Assembly: GCF_006974125.1 (NCBI RefSeq)
Contig: NZ_CP037858.1
Coordinates: 3,162,001 to 3,226,000 of the forward strand
Direction: 5' to 3'
DNA length: 64,000 bases
Source: Stenotrophomonas maltophilia
GTDB taxonomy: Bacteria; Pseudomonadota; Gammaproteobacteria; Xanthomonadales; Xanthomonadaceae
Position 1 is the first letter of the stretch. Each line of letters starts with the position of its first letter. Positions 1 through 8,846 of the stretch are shown here, one piece after another. Below the pieces are notes generated by a model. It ran no database searches, was not told the DNA's origin, and was given only the letters and a program-made list of their open reading frames with translations. Made by a program: the position numbers and the translations under genes.

Positions 1-2256
1 AATGGCTATCCGGCGGCGGGTTTCTCGGTCACGCTGGCTTCCGGGGCCAATGCGCTGGCCACCGCGGATGCGGTCCGTGAGGAGATCGAACGCCTGCGAC
101 CAACGTTCCCGCCCGGGCTGCAGGTCGCCTATCCCCGCGATAGCACGCCGTTCGTGCGGGTCTCGATCGAGGGTGTCATCCATACCCTCATCGAGGCCAT
201 CGTGCTGGTGGTCGTGGTGATGTTCCTGTTCCTGCAGAACCTGCGTGCCACGTTGATCCCCGCGATCACGGTGCCGGTGGTACTGCTGGGCACGTTCGGC
301 GTGCTGGCGGTCGCCGGATTCACGATCAACACGCTCACTCTGTTTGCGATGGTGCTGGCGATCGGCCTGCTGGTCGACGATGCCATCGTGGTGGTGGAGA
401 ACGTCGAGCGCATCATCCACGACGAGCACCTGCCGCCACGCGAGGCCACCGAAAAATCGATGGGCGAGATCACCGGCGCGCTGATCGGCATCACCGTGGT
501 GCTGGGCGCGGTGTTCCTGCCGATGGCCCTGTTCGGTGGTTCCACCGGCATCATCTACCGCCAGTTCTCGATCACCATTGCTTCGGCGATGGCGCTGTCG
601 GCGCTGGTCGCACTGACGCTGACCCCGGCGCTGTGCGCGACCCTGCTCAAGCCCTCTTCGGCGCAGAAACCGCAGGGCCGCTTCTTCAGGGCGTTCAACC
701 GCGGTGTCGAGCGCAGCCAGTTGGCCTATCAGGGAAAGCTCGGTGGCGTGGTCGCCCGGCCGCGGCGCTGGATGGCGTTCTACCTGCTGCTGGTGGTCGC
801 CATGATTGCGCTGTACGCGCGCATGCCCACCGGCTTCCTGCCCGTGGAAGACCAGGGCCAGGTGACCTTCCAGTTCTCCACGCCGGAGGGCACCCCGATG
901 GCGCGTACCGAAGCGCTGGGCGAGCAGATCAGCCGCTACTTCATGGAGCACGAGAAGCAGAACCTGGACGTGGTGTTCGTGGTGGTCGGCCGCAACAATG
1001 CCGGCACCGGCCAGAACGCCGGACAGGGCTTCCTCGCACTGAAACCCTGGGATGAGCGTACCGGCGACAACACCGCTGCGGCGATCATCACGCGTGCCAA
1101 TGCCTACTTCCGCAGCTTGCCGGATGCCAAGGTCAATGTACTGGCACCGCCGGCGGTGCGTGGACTGGGCCAGTCCAGCGGCTTCGAACTGTGGTTGCAG
1201 GACACCAGCGCCGCCGGGCGCGTGGCCCTGCAGGCGGCGCAGGAACAGGTGGTGCGTGCGGCCGGCGAAGACGATGGGCTCACCTCGGTGCGCCTGAATG
1301 GCCTGGGCGACAAGGCCGAACTGCGGCTGGACATCGACCATGCCCAGGCCAGCGCGCTGGGGCTGTCCCAGGCTGACATCAATTCCACCCTGTCCGCGGC
1401 CTGGGGCGGCAGCTACATCAACGATTTCCTCGATCGCGGCCGGGTCAAGCGTGTCTACATGCAGGGCGACCAGCCGTACCGCAGCGTGCCCGACGACATC
1501 GGCCAGTGGTATGTGCGCGGTGGCAATGGGCAGATGGCGTCGTTCGCCAGCTTCGCCAGCAGCCACTGGGCGCGCGGGCCGCAGCTGCAGCAGCGCTTCA
1601 ACGGTCTGCCGGCGATGCAGATCCAGGGCAGCGCCGCGGAAGGACGCAGTTCGGGTGAAGCGATGCAGCGCATGCAGGCGCTGGTTGCGGACCAGCCGGG
1701 ATTCGACCTGCAGTGGAGTGGCCTGTCCTACCAGGAACAATTGGCCAGCAACCAGACATTGTGGCTGTACACCGCCTCCATTGCCTTCATCTTCCTGTGC
1801 CTGGCCGCGCTCTATGAGAGCTGGACGGTGCCGGTGGCGGTGGTGCTGGTGATTCCCTTGGGCGTAATCGGTACCGTGCTGGCGACCACGGCGGCAGGCT
1901 TCGTCAACGACATCTACTTCCAGGTGGGTCTGCTGACCACCATCGGCCTGTCGGCGAAGAATGCGATCCTGATCGTGGAGTTCGCCGAGGCCCGTTATCG
2001 TGCAGGCAGCTCCGCGGTGGAGGCTGCGCTGCAGGGCGCACGCCTGCGCCTGCGACCGATCGTGATGACGTCGCTGGCCTTCGTGGCCGGCGTGATTCCG
2101 TTGGCGCTGGCGACCGGTGCGGGTGCAGTGAGTCGCCGTGAAATCGGCATGAGCGTGATCGGCGGCATGGTGTCCGGCACGGTGCTGGCGGTGGTGCTGG
2201 TGCCGCTGTTCTTCGTGCTGGTGCGCCGCCTGGGCCGGTCACGGCTGCAGGACTGA
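1..2256 (+). CDS. RND efflux pump inner-membrane subunit (5' end outside the window)
   Basis: This is the C-terminal 751 residues of an AcrB/MexB-type proton-driven drug exporter. The reading frame is open from base 1, before any start codon, and the first visible residues match the region just before transmembrane helix 2 of such pumps, so roughly 290 residues lie upstream. The proton-relay helix GLLVDDAIVVVENVER is present, with its Asp pair at visible residues 126-127. The periplasmic porter domain follows (about 280-540), then the last hydrophobic block (about 580-745). No outer-membrane factor gene follows, so the pump probably borrows a TolC-like channel. Stenotrophomonas has many such pumps and the visible part does not let me choose a gene name. 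Confidence 0.95.
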   Translation, partial: NGYPAAGFSVTLASGANALATADAVREEIERLRPTFPPGLQVAYPRDSTPFVRVSIEGVIHTLIEAIVLVVVVMFLFLQNLRATLIPAITVPVVLLGTFGVLAVAGFTINTLTLFAMVLAIGLLVDDAIVVVENVERIIHDEHLPPREATEKSMGEITGALIGITVVLGAVFLPMALFGGSTGIIYRQFSITIASAMALSALVALTLTPALCATLLKPSSAQKPQGRFFRAFNRGVERSQLAYQGKLGGVVARPRRWMAFYLLLVVAMIALYARMPTGFLPVEDQGQVTFQFSTPEGTPMARTEALGEQISRYFMEHEKQNLDVVFVVVGRNNAGTGQNAGQGFLALKPWDERTGDNTAAAIITRANAYFRSLPDAKVNVLAPPAVRGLGQSSGFELWLQDTSAAGRVALQAAQEQVVRAAGEDDGLTSVRLNGLGDKAELRLDIDHAQASALGLSQADINSTLSAAWGGSYINDFLDRGRVKRVYMQGDQPYRSVPDDIGQWYVRGGNGQMASFASFASSHWARGPQLQQRFNGLPAMQIQGSAAEGRSSGEAMQRMQALVADQPGFDLQWSGLSYQEQLASNQTLWLYTASIAFIFLCLAALYESWTVPVAVVLVIPLGVIGTVLATTAAGFVNDIYFQVGLLTTIGLSAKNAILIVEFAEARYRAGSSAVEAALQGARLRLRPIVMTSLAFVAGVIPLALATGAGAVSRREIGMSVIGGMVSGTVLAVVLVPLFFVLVRRLGRSRLQD

Positions 2257-2354
2257 GGGGGCGCGGCTGTCATCTGGCTGCCGCAGCACCATCACCCGTC
2301 CTTTGCCCAGGTGTCGCTAGCGTAGGCGGTTCCCGTCCCCCGCGGAGATCTGCC

Positions 2355-2528
2355 ATGTGGCTGCTCGATCATCTCTGGCCCGGCCGCAGACCTGTCCCTT
2401 CCCCGGTCGCCGTCGAACCGCAGGCGACGCCCCGCCGGCCCTGGCTGAAGCGCCCGGTGCGGGCCGGGCGCAGCTGCATGGCCCCCTGGCAGAAGATCGC
2501 CGCACCGCCGCGGCGCACACGCCACTAG
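2355..2528 (+). CDS. Possible small basic protein, 57 residues
   Basis: A short frame opens with ATG seven bases after a GGAG ribosome-binding site at 2344-2347 and runs 57 codons. The product is rich in Arg and Pro and starts with the hydrophobic stretch MWLLDHLW. It ends inside the last codons of the convergent GFA gene, a 4-base tail-to-tail overlap. I recognise no family. The good ribosome-binding site is the main support; the composition alone could arise by chance in GC-rich DNA. Confidence 0.35.
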   Translation: MWLLDHLWPGRRPVPSPVAVEPQATPRRPWLKRPVRAGRSCMAPWQKIAAPPRRTRH

Positions 2529-2929
2529 GCGGTGCGGTCGGCGGGATGGTTGACCCCGTCGTTGACCGGGATCACACCCAGCGCGAACGGGTCGATGCCC
2601 TCCAGGCAGGCCACGTTGTAGCCGTACTGTTCCGGGTTGGAGCGGCGCCGGTGATGGGTGTAGATGCCGCACACGCCACAGAAATAGTGCTCGGCCACAT
2701 GGGTGTTGAACTGGTACAGCTGCAGGTGGTCCTGCCCGCGCACCACCTGCAGGCCCGCGCGGGTGACGCTGGCGGCGATGGCGCCACGGCGGCGGCACAT
2801 GGAGCAGTCACAGCGGCGCGGGTCGACGATGCCGTCGGGCAGGTCCAGCAGCAGTTCGACCGTACCGCAGTGGCAGGTGGCGCGGTGCCGGGGTTGGACC
2901 GGAACGCCGGCCACGGACGTGATACCCAT
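2525..2929 (-). CDS. GFA/CENP-V family zinc protein
   Basis: The 134-residue protein has the cysteine pattern of the glutathione-dependent formaldehyde-activating (GFA/CENP-V) fold: Cys19 and Cys21, Cys40, Cys42 and Cys45, and Cys84 and Cys87, which bind structural and catalytic zinc in characterised members. The length is usual for the family. Most members have no proven substrate; a thiol-adduct or carbonyl chemistry role in the cytoplasm is inferred from the family only. It stands alone on the minus strand, convergent with the pump gene and divergent from the DUF4105 gene. Confidence 0.85.
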   Translation of the reverse strand: MGITSVAGVPVQPRHRATCHCGTVELLLDLPDGIVDPRRCDCSMCRRRGAIAASVTRAGLQVVRGQDHLQLYQFNTHVAEHYFCGVCGIYTHHRRRSNPEQYGYNVACLEGIDPFALGVIPVNDGVNHPADRTA

Positions 2930-3059
2930 CGTTGCTCCTGTGTGGTGGAAGGCGGCCGCAAGGGCCGCTGCCGACCCTGCGCCGGCCAGCCTGAACGGAC
3001 CGTAGATGCCACGCTGATCCGGCTTGTGGCTAACTATGCGGCTTCAAGACCGCGACAGG

Positions 3060-4076
3060 ATGCCAGTGAACGCCGCAGGACGTTGGATGACAGGAAGTGC
3101 CACAGCGCTGGCGGCGCTGTGGGTGACCGGGCTGCTGGCGTACCAGTTGCCGGGGCCGGGCTGGTTGGCCATCGGCGTGGCCGTGCTGTGGCTGCTGGTT
3201 GCCCTGTGGGCGTCGTGGCGGATCGCGCGTGGCCGCGGTTCACGCAGGTCGGGCCTGATGTTCGGCGCGTCGCTGGCGCTGGCCGTGCTTTGGTGGTTGC
3301 TGCTGACCCCGCGCCAGGACCGCCTGTGGGCCGACGACGTCGCGCAGCGTCTGCACGTGGTGTCCTTCGATGGCCGCCACGTGGTGTTCAACAACGTGCG
3401 TGATTTCACCTGGCGCACCGAGACCGACTATGACGCGCACTGGGTGCGTCGCGAGTACGACCTGGACCAGCTGCGCTCGGCCGACCTGGTGCTGTCGTAC
3501 TGGATGGGCCCGGCCATCGCCCACACGCTGATCTCGTTCGGCTTCGAGGATGGCCGCCACGTGGTGTTCTCGCTGGAGATCCGCAAGGAACGCGGTGAAT
3601 CGTTCTCGGCACTGGGCGGTTTCTTCCGCAAGTTCGAGATGACCCTGGTGGCGTCGGAGGAGACCGACATCATCCGCACACGCACCAATGCGCGTGGCGA
3701 GGATGTCTACCTGTACCAGCTGCATGGCATGGACCGCGCGCAGCTGAAGGAACTGTTCGCTGCGTACATTGCGCAGGCCCGTGAACTGGATGCGAAGCCC
3801 GGCTTCTACAACACGTTGACCAGCAACTGCACCACGATCGTCTTCGACCTGGCCCGCCACATCGCACCGCGCCTGCCGCTGGATTACCGCCTGCTGTTGT
3901 CCGGTTACCTGGCCGAGTACGCACAGGAGGTCGGCGCGCTCACCCCGGGCGTGCCGTACGCCGAGCTGCACGACAAGGGCCGCATCACCCAGCGTGCGCT
4001 GGACCTGGGCGATGGCGCCAATTTCTCCACCGCAATCCGCCAGGGCGTGCCCGGCACCGAGCAGGACCCGCAGTAA
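3060..4076 (+). CDS. DUF4105 (Lnb-like N-terminal periplasmic domain) membrane protein
   Basis: After two hydrophobic N-terminal segments (about residues 10-32 and 35-70) the protein carries a DUF4105 domain, with the family's NTLTSNCTT motif near residue 255 holding the conserved Cys. The N-terminus predicts an inner-membrane anchor with the domain outside the cytoplasm. DUF4105 proteins resemble cysteine-peptidase or amidase folds, but no activity is established. The start is uncertain: ATG at 3060 gives 338 residues, while ATG at 3087 has a better spaced AGGA. The stop codon overlaps the next gene's start by one base (TAATG), so the two are almost certainly co-translated. Confidence 0.8.
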   Translation: MPVNAAGRWMTGSATALAALWVTGLLAYQLPGPGWLAIGVAVLWLLVALWASWRIARGRGSRRSGLMFGASLALAVLWWLLLTPRQDRLWADDVAQRLHVVSFDGRHVVFNNVRDFTWRTETDYDAHWVRREYDLDQLRSADLVLSYWMGPAIAHTLISFGFEDGRHVVFSLEIRKERGESFSALGGFFRKFEMTLVASEETDIIRTRTNARGEDVYLYQLHGMDRAQLKELFAAYIAQARELDAKPGFYNTLTSNCTTIVFDLARHIAPRLPLDYRLLLSGYLAEYAQEVGALTPGVPYAELHDKGRITQRALDLGDGANFSTAIRQGVPGTEQDPQ

Positions 4077-6097
4077 TGACACGATTCTTCCCATCCCGCT
4101 GGCAGCGCCTGCTGCCGGTGTTGTTCGCCGTCTTCCTGCTGCTGGGCAGCAGTGGCTGCGCGATGGTCACCGTCAAGCAGGTCAAATCCAGTGATTCGCT
4201 GGTCAACAAGCGTGCCGACGTGCTCAACACCGGCAAGCTCAGCCCGGCCGCGCGCGAGACGCTCAGCGCGGCAGGCCTGGACGAGTCGCAGTGCGAGAAG
4301 GACTTCCTGGTCTGCCGCAGCACGCTGCTGATGACCGACGATCTCAATGTCGAGCAGAGGTTGTCGGCGCTGTCCGAACTGTGGGTGAAGGCAGCGCTGG
4401 CGCTGACCCCGAAGAAGACCGCTGCCGGCGATCCGCCGATGAGCGATGCGGCGCTGGATGCCTGGCTGGAAGCGGCGCGCTATGCCTACGCCTACCTGTT
4501 CTACAGCGGCCGGTCTCCGTCTGATCGTGCTTTCGAGGACCGGCAGACGCAGGTGCGTGACTACTACAACTACGCGGCAGAGAAGGCGGCGGTGGTGCTG
4601 TTCGTGCGCGCACGCGCCGCTGCGCTGGCCGGCGAGGACTATACGAAGCCGCTCACGGTCGGCAGCTGGTCGCTGGCCTCCAACTACCAGCAGCTGAACC
4701 TGAAGAGCATTCCCGCGCAGCTGGTGCCGGCTGGCACGGTCAGCTTCGTCGGCCTGCGCAGTACCTATCGCCGCGATGGGTTCGGTGCCGAGCTGGTGAT
4801 GGTGATGGACCCGCCGAAGCTGGTCGCGCCGGTGATCGCACCCGATGGCCCCAAGGCCGAGACGCCGCAGGAGGATGAGGACGACGCGCGCCGTGGCCGC
4901 CGCCATCGCCATGACGACTCGGTGCCTGAGTTCAGCGAGATGTCCTCGATCAACGTCACTGCGCTGCTGCGCTTCGAGGGCAGCAGCCTGGACGATGTGA
5001 TGCGCACGCGCCGGGTCGAACTGGATGCCTATTCGCCGGAAGCCACCGAGCGCATCACCCTGCACGGCGAACAGGTGCCGCTGGCCGGCAACTTCACGGC
5101 TGCCTACGGCTTGTGGCTGGCGCAGAGCGGTTTCGCCCGGCAATCACTGCGCACCCTGTTCGGCATGAGCGAGGGCATCGGCGAACCGCACATCTACCTG
5201 ATGCAGCCGTGGGACCCGAACCGCCGCATCATCTTCATGCTGCACGGCCTGGCCAGCAGCCCGGAAGCCTGGGTGAACCTGGCCAACGAGATCATGGGCG
5301 ACCCCGAGCTGCGCCAGCAGTTCCAGGTCTGGCAGGTCTATTACCCGACCAATGCGCCGATCGCGCTGAACCGCTACGAGATCGCCAATGCGTTCAACGA
5401 TACGCTCAAGCACTTCGATCCCAATGGCAGTACGCGTGCATCGAAGGACATGGTCTACATCGGGCACAGCATGGGCGGCGTGCTGGCGCGCCTGCTGGTC
5501 AGCGACTCTGGCGACGTGCTGTGGAATGACCTGCTGGCCAACTACGACCTGAAGGGCGAGCGCCTGAAGCGGGTGCAGAACAAGCTGGGGCCGCTGCTGC
5601 ATTTCAAGGCGCAACCGAACGTGGAGCGCGCGATCTTCATCGCCGCGCCACACCAGGGCACCGACATCGCCGGCAACAAGGTCGGTCGCCTGATCGGTCG
5701 CCTGGTGCGCCTGCCGCTGACCATCCTCGGCAAGTTCGAGGACGTGTTCCTGGCGCTGGCGCAGGCCGAACAGCAGGTCGATGGTACGGCCAAGCCCAAG
5801 ATCCCCAACAGCATCGACAATCTCAAGGCCAGCGATCCATTCGTGAAGGCGTCCGCGCAGCTGCCGATCGAAGCGGGCCTGAAGTACCACTCGATCATCG
5901 CCCAGCGCAAGCCGGAGCTGCCGGTGGAAAAGTCCGATGACGGGCTGGTGCCGTACTGGAGCGCGCACCTGCCGGGCGCACTGTCGGAGAAGGTGATCAT
6001 TTCCGGCCACAGCGTGCAGGAGACCCCACAGGCGGTGCTGGAGGTGCGGCGCATCCTTCACCGGGATATCGATGAGATGGGGACTGGCACCCGGTAA
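4076..6097 (+). CDS. Lipoprotein alpha/beta hydrolase (esterase/lipase-like)
   Basis: The 673-residue product begins with a lipoprotein signal ending in the lipobox LGSSGC (Cys28), so it should be anchored to a membrane facing the periplasm. The first 350 residues are of unknown fold. They include a charged linker rich in Glu, Asp, Arg and His (about residues 258-280). The C-terminal half is an alpha/beta hydrolase: a strand-plus-oxyanion segment MLHGLASSPEAW near residue 388, then the nucleophile elbow GHSMGG with Ser465. The first base of its start is the last base of the DUF4105 stop, which points to a shared envelope role. The substrate is unknown. Confidence 0.85.
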   Translation: MTRFFPSRWQRLLPVLFAVFLLLGSSGCAMVTVKQVKSSDSLVNKRADVLNTGKLSPAARETLSAAGLDESQCEKDFLVCRSTLLMTDDLNVEQRLSALSELWVKAALALTPKKTAAGDPPMSDAALDAWLEAARYAYAYLFYSGRSPSDRAFEDRQTQVRDYYNYAAEKAAVVLFVRARAAALAGEDYTKPLTVGSWSLASNYQQLNLKSIPAQLVPAGTVSFVGLRSTYRRDGFGAELVMVMDPPKLVAPVIAPDGPKAETPQEDEDDARRGRRHRHDDSVPEFSEMSSINVTALLRFEGSSLDDVMRTRRVELDAYSPEATERITLHGEQVPLAGNFTAAYGLWLAQSGFARQSLRTLFGMSEGIGEPHIYLMQPWDPNRRIIFMLHGLASSPEAWVNLANEIMGDPELRQQFQVWQVYYPTNAPIALNRYEIANAFNDTLKHFDPNGSTRASKDMVYIGHSMGGVLARLLVSDSGDVLWNDLLANYDLKGERLKRVQNKLGPLLHFKAQPNVERAIFIAAPHQGTDIAGNKVGRLIGRLVRLPLTILGKFEDVFLALAQAEQQVDGTAKPKIPNSIDNLKASDPFVKASAQLPIEAGLKYHSIIAQRKPELPVEKSDDGLVPYWSAHLPGALSEKVIISGHSVQETPQAVLEVRRILHRDIDEMGTGTR

Positions 6098-6102
6098 TGC
6101 CG

Positions 6103-6178
6103 GTAATGCCGGCCGCTGGCAGGCACCATCACGGGATTTCCGCGTGCGCGGAGGTTGCCGGCCAGCGGCCGGCACTAC
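6103..6178. repeat. SMAG/REP palindrome pair, GCCGGCC type
   Basis: Two inverted copies of the Stenotrophomonas GTAG-tagged palindrome lie head to head. The left copy, 6103-6120, is imperfect (GTAA instead of GTAG). The right copy, 6156-6178, ends in CACTAC. Together they can fold into a longer hairpin. They sit between the stops of the hydrolase gene and of mfsA, a typical place for these repeats. Confidence 0.8.
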
Positions 6179-6193
6179 CGGAGTCCGGCGGCG

Positions 6194-7564
6194 CTACACC
6201 CGCCGTGCGATCACCGTGGCCAGCAGCGCCAGGCCGAAGGTGATCGCCAGGCACAGCACGTAGCCGGTGTGGGGTGCGCTTTGCACGAACAGCGCGAACA
6301 GTGCACCGGAAACCGCCAGCGCGGTGGTCACCGACAGCGCTTCGCTCAGCTGCAGTGCCGAGGTGTTGGCACCCTGCTCGTGCGGTGCGGACAACGACAG
6401 CGTCAGCACCGACAGGCTGGCGTAGATCATGCCCATGCCGAAGCCGGTCATGGCCCAGCCGACCAGGGCCACCGGCAGCGGCACTGCGTTGAACAGCACG
6501 GCCAGTGTGGCGGCAATACCGATCGTCATCAGCGGCGTGCCCATGCGCAGCAGCTGCTGGCGCGACCAGCCACGCTGCTGATGGCCCTGCAGCCATGAAC
6601 CGGCGAACCAGCCCAGTGCGCCAAGACTGAGCACGGCACCGGCCCAGCTGGGTGAGAGCCCGCGTTCGCGCTGCAACAGCAGGGGCAGATAGGCCTCGCA
6701 GGCGAAGAATGCGGCTGCCGCGACGCCGCGCAGCGCGATCACGCTGGGCAGTCCGCGGCGCAGGAGCAATGTGCCGGCCGGCAGCAGGCGATGCACGCAG
6801 AACAGCAGGGCCAGCATGGCCACGCCGATGCAGAGCAGTGCAGGCAGGCCCTGCTGCTGGCCGCCGAAGTAGAGCAGCAGCGCCGCCAACGAGGCACCAC
6901 TGGCCCAGCGCACCACGTTGCCTCGCCCATCGTCGGCGAGGCCGCCATCGGTGGGTTGCATGCGCGTGAGTGCCGGGCGCAGCAGCAGCGCGGCCGGAAT
7001 CGCCAGCAGCGGCACGGCCAGGAACACCCAGCGCCAGCCGAGATGCTGCACGATCAGCCCGCTCAGCGCGGGGCCGATCATTGACGGCACCACCCAGCCT
7101 GCGGAGAACGCGGCGAATACCTTCGGCCGCAGGTGCTCCGGGTAGCTGCGCCCGACCATCACATAGAGCGAGACCGAGATCGCACCCGCACCCAGGCCCT
7201 GCAGCAGGCGCCCCGCCACCAGCATGCCCATGCGCATGGCAAAGCCAGCCAGCAGCAGGCCCAGCACGAAGCAGGCCAACCCGTACCAGAGTGGCCGTGC
7301 CGGCCCATGCTGGTCGGCCCAGCGCCCGGCCAGGGTCATGCCGATCACGCTGGTGGCCAGGGTACCGCCGAAGGCCAGTGCGTACAGGCGCAGGCCGTCC
7401 AGTGCCACGGCCACGGTCGGCATGGCGGCCGCCACCGCGAGGGCCTCGAAGGCATGCAGCGCGACCAGCGCGACCATGCCGATGGTGGTGGCGCGGTAGC
7501 GCGCGGACAGGATCGAAGTGTCAGCCGATGAACTGGCGTTGGCGGGGGAGAGCGTGGGGGTCAT
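6194..7564 (-). CDS. mfsA: MFS efflux transporter, SoxR-regulated (MfsA)
   Basis: This is a major facilitator superfamily exporter with hydrophobic helices along its whole 456-residue length. It is divergent from soxR, with a near-perfect SoxR operator between them. From the literature, S. maltophilia MfsA is a SoxR-controlled exporter that protects against redox-cycling compounds such as paraquat; the assignment rests on this arrangement. The frame is open up to an ATG at 7615, but that codon overlaps the -10 hexamer of the SoxR-type promoter. I therefore place the start at the ATG at 7564, about 40 bases downstream of the expected transcript start. Confidence 0.85.
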   Translation of the reverse strand: MTPTLSPANASSSADTSILSARYRATTIGMVALVALHAFEALAVAAAMPTVAVALDGLRLYALAFGGTLATSVIGMTLAGRWADQHGPARPLWYGLACFVLGLLLAGFAMRMGMLVAGRLLQGLGAGAISVSLYVMVGRSYPEHLRPKVFAAFSAGWVVPSMIGPALSGLIVQHLGWRWVFLAVPLLAIPAALLLRPALTRMQPTDGGLADDGRGNVVRWASGASLAALLLYFGGQQQGLPALLCIGVAMLALLFCVHRLLPAGTLLLRRGLPSVIALRGVAAAAFFACEAYLPLLLQRERGLSPSWAGAVLSLGALGWFAGSWLQGHQQRGWSRQQLLRMGTPLMTIGIAATLAVLFNAVPLPVALVGWAMTGFGMGMIYASLSVLTLSLSAPHEQGANTSALQLSEALSVTTALAVSGALFALFVQSAPHTGYVLCLAITFGLALLATVIARRV

Positions 7565-7610
7565 ACGGGTCAGATGCGGGCCGCGCTTGTCAACAGGCGG
7601 CGAAGATAGC

Positions 7611-7641
7611 AGCATGACACCTCAACTGTAGTTGAGGTCAA
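7611..7641 (-). promoter_or_regulatory. SoxR operator/promoter of mfsA
   Basis: A palindrome ACCTCAACT-GT-AGTTGAGGT spans 7619-7638 with 9-bp arms, matching the SoxR box. Read on the minus strand it lies between a -35 TTGACC (7636-7641) and a -10 CATGCT (7611-7616) separated by 19 bp. This overlong spacer is the hallmark of MerR-family activated promoters and mirrors E. coli soxS. The palindrome also abuts the soxR start region, so SoxR may limit its own expression. Confidence 0.85.
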
Positions 7642-7644
7642 GCA

Positions 7645-8079
7645 ATGGTGTCCCAGGAACTGAGCGTTGGCGAAGTCTCCCAGCGCAGTGGCGTGGCGGT
7701 TTCGGCGCTGCACTTCTACGAGCGCAAGGGGCTGATCAGCAGCCTGCGCACTTCGGGCAACCAGCGCCGCTACAGCCGCGACGTGCTGCGCCGGCTGGCG
7801 GTGATCCGCGTAGCGCAGCGCGTGGGCATGCCGTTGGAAGCGGTCGGCCGGGCCTTCGAGAGCCTGCCCGACGGCCGCGCACCGACCAAGGCGGATTGGG
7901 CCAAGTTGTCCGCGCGCTGGCGCGCCGAGCTGGAGGAGCGCATCCACATGCTGCAGCTGCTGCGCGATGAGCTGACCGGCTGTATCGGCTGCGGCTGCCT
8001 GTCGCTGCAGCGCTGCCGCCTGGCCAACCCCGGTGACGTCCTCGGCGAACGCGGCGACGGCCCGATGCGCTGGGAATGA
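7645..8079 (+). CDS. soxR: Redox-sensing transcriptional activator SoxR
   Basis: The 144-residue protein has a MerR-type winged helix-turn-helix (about residues 6-75), a dimerisation helix (about 83-110) and the SoxR iron-sulfur motif with Cys113, Cys116, Cys118 and Cys124 (CIGCGC followed by LSLQRC). Oxidation of the [2Fe-2S] cluster by redox-cycling drugs or superoxide switches SoxR to activation. No soxS gene is visible; in non-enteric bacteria SoxR acts directly on transporter and oxidoreductase genes, here presumably mfsA. The ATG follows a GAGG that overlaps the operator. A long hairpin starts at its stop codon. Confidence 0.95.
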   Translation: MVSQELSVGEVSQRSGVAVSALHFYERKGLISSLRTSGNQRRYSRDVLRRLAVIRVAQRVGMPLEAVGRAFESLPDGRAPTKADWAKLSARWRAELEERIHMLQLLRDELTGCIGCGCLSLQRCRLANPGDVLGERGDGPMRWE

Positions 8080-8144
8080 AAAAGGGGACGGAGGGGATTA
8101 AGTCGCAAGTGCACAAACGACTTAATCCCCTCCGTCCCCTTTTT
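8079..8144. terminator. 27-bp inverted repeat between convergent genes, probable bidirectional terminator
   Basis: The arms 8079-8105 and 8118-8144 are perfectly complementary over 27 bp around a 12-base loop. They begin with AAAAA and end with TTTTT, so either transcript ends in a hairpin plus U-tract. The element fills the gap between the soxR stop and the SDR stop. A shortened relative lies at 56737-56770, so this is a dispersed repeat as well as a likely terminator. Confidence 0.8.
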
Positions 8145-8145
8145 C

Positions 8146-8748
8146 TTACCAGACCGTGATCGTCTCGCCGCTCTGGATGCCTTCCACCGCGCGCTGGTAA
8201 CCCAGTGCCGCGCGCTGTGCGGTCACCGCTTCGAAGCCCGGGAAGTAGGGGCCGTAGTCGGCCATCGACTCGACCAGCACGTTGGGGCTGATCACGTTGA
8301 TGCGCAGGCCACGTGGCAGCAGCTCCAGCGCAGCGGCACGCACGAAGCCTTCCAGTGCGGCATTCACTGCGGTGGCGTTGACGCCGTCGCGGATCGGATG
8401 CGCGCTGATGATCCCGCTGGTCAGGGTGATCGAACCGCCTGCATTGAGGTGGTGCTGGGCGGCCAGCGCCAACCGCACCTGCCCAAGCAGCTTGTCCTGC
8501 AGGCCGAGGTTGAACTGTGCCGGCGTCATCGCCTGCAGCGGGCCGAAGTGCACCGAGCCAGTGGTGGAGATCACCGCATCGACCGGTCCGCTGCGTGCGA
8601 ACAGGTCGGCAACGCTGGCATCGTCGGTCAGGTCAACGCGCAGTTCGCCACTGTGGCGACCGGCGGCAAGGATCTGGTGATGCTGGCCGAGCTGGCGGGC
8701 GACTGCCTGGCCGAGGGTGCCGCTGGCACCGACGAGGAGAATCTTCAT
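8146..8748 (-). CDS. Short-chain dehydrogenase-like protein without the usual catalytic Tyr/Lys
   Basis: A 200-residue Rossmann-fold protein of the SDR superfamily. The dinucleotide-binding loop GASGTLGQAVARQL opens the chain at residue 7 and a Ser is present in the TLTSG segment. Where typical SDRs carry YxxxK, this one reads GVNATAVNAALEGF, so neither the Tyr nor the Lys is there. Short SDR relatives with this feature are known; whether they are enzymes or NAD(P)-binding regulators is unclear. The gene is divergent from a LysR regulator that probably controls it. Confidence 0.8.
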   Translation of the reverse strand: MKILLVGASGTLGQAVARQLGQHHQILAAGRHSGELRVDLTDDASVADLFARSGPVDAVISTTGSVHFGPLQAMTPAQFNLGLQDKLLGQVRLALAAQHHLNAGGSITLTSGIISAHPIRDGVNATAVNAALEGFVRAAALELLPRGLRINVISPNVLVESMADYGPYFPGFEAVTAQRAALGYQRAVEGIQSGETITVW

Positions 8749-8846
8749 GGCCGTTCCTTGAGGAGGGGGATGGGCGCAGTCTGCACCCTCACAAAGGGGT
8801 TGGGTAAGGAGCGTATGCTTCGCTGATTCCTAACTCTGGATTAGTA

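Noticed and set aside
8817..8846. LysR operator upstream of the LysR/SDR pair as a firm regulatory site
   Set aside because: The dyad CTAA-N7-TTAG is short and overlaps the region just before the start codon; it is too weak to list as a feature.
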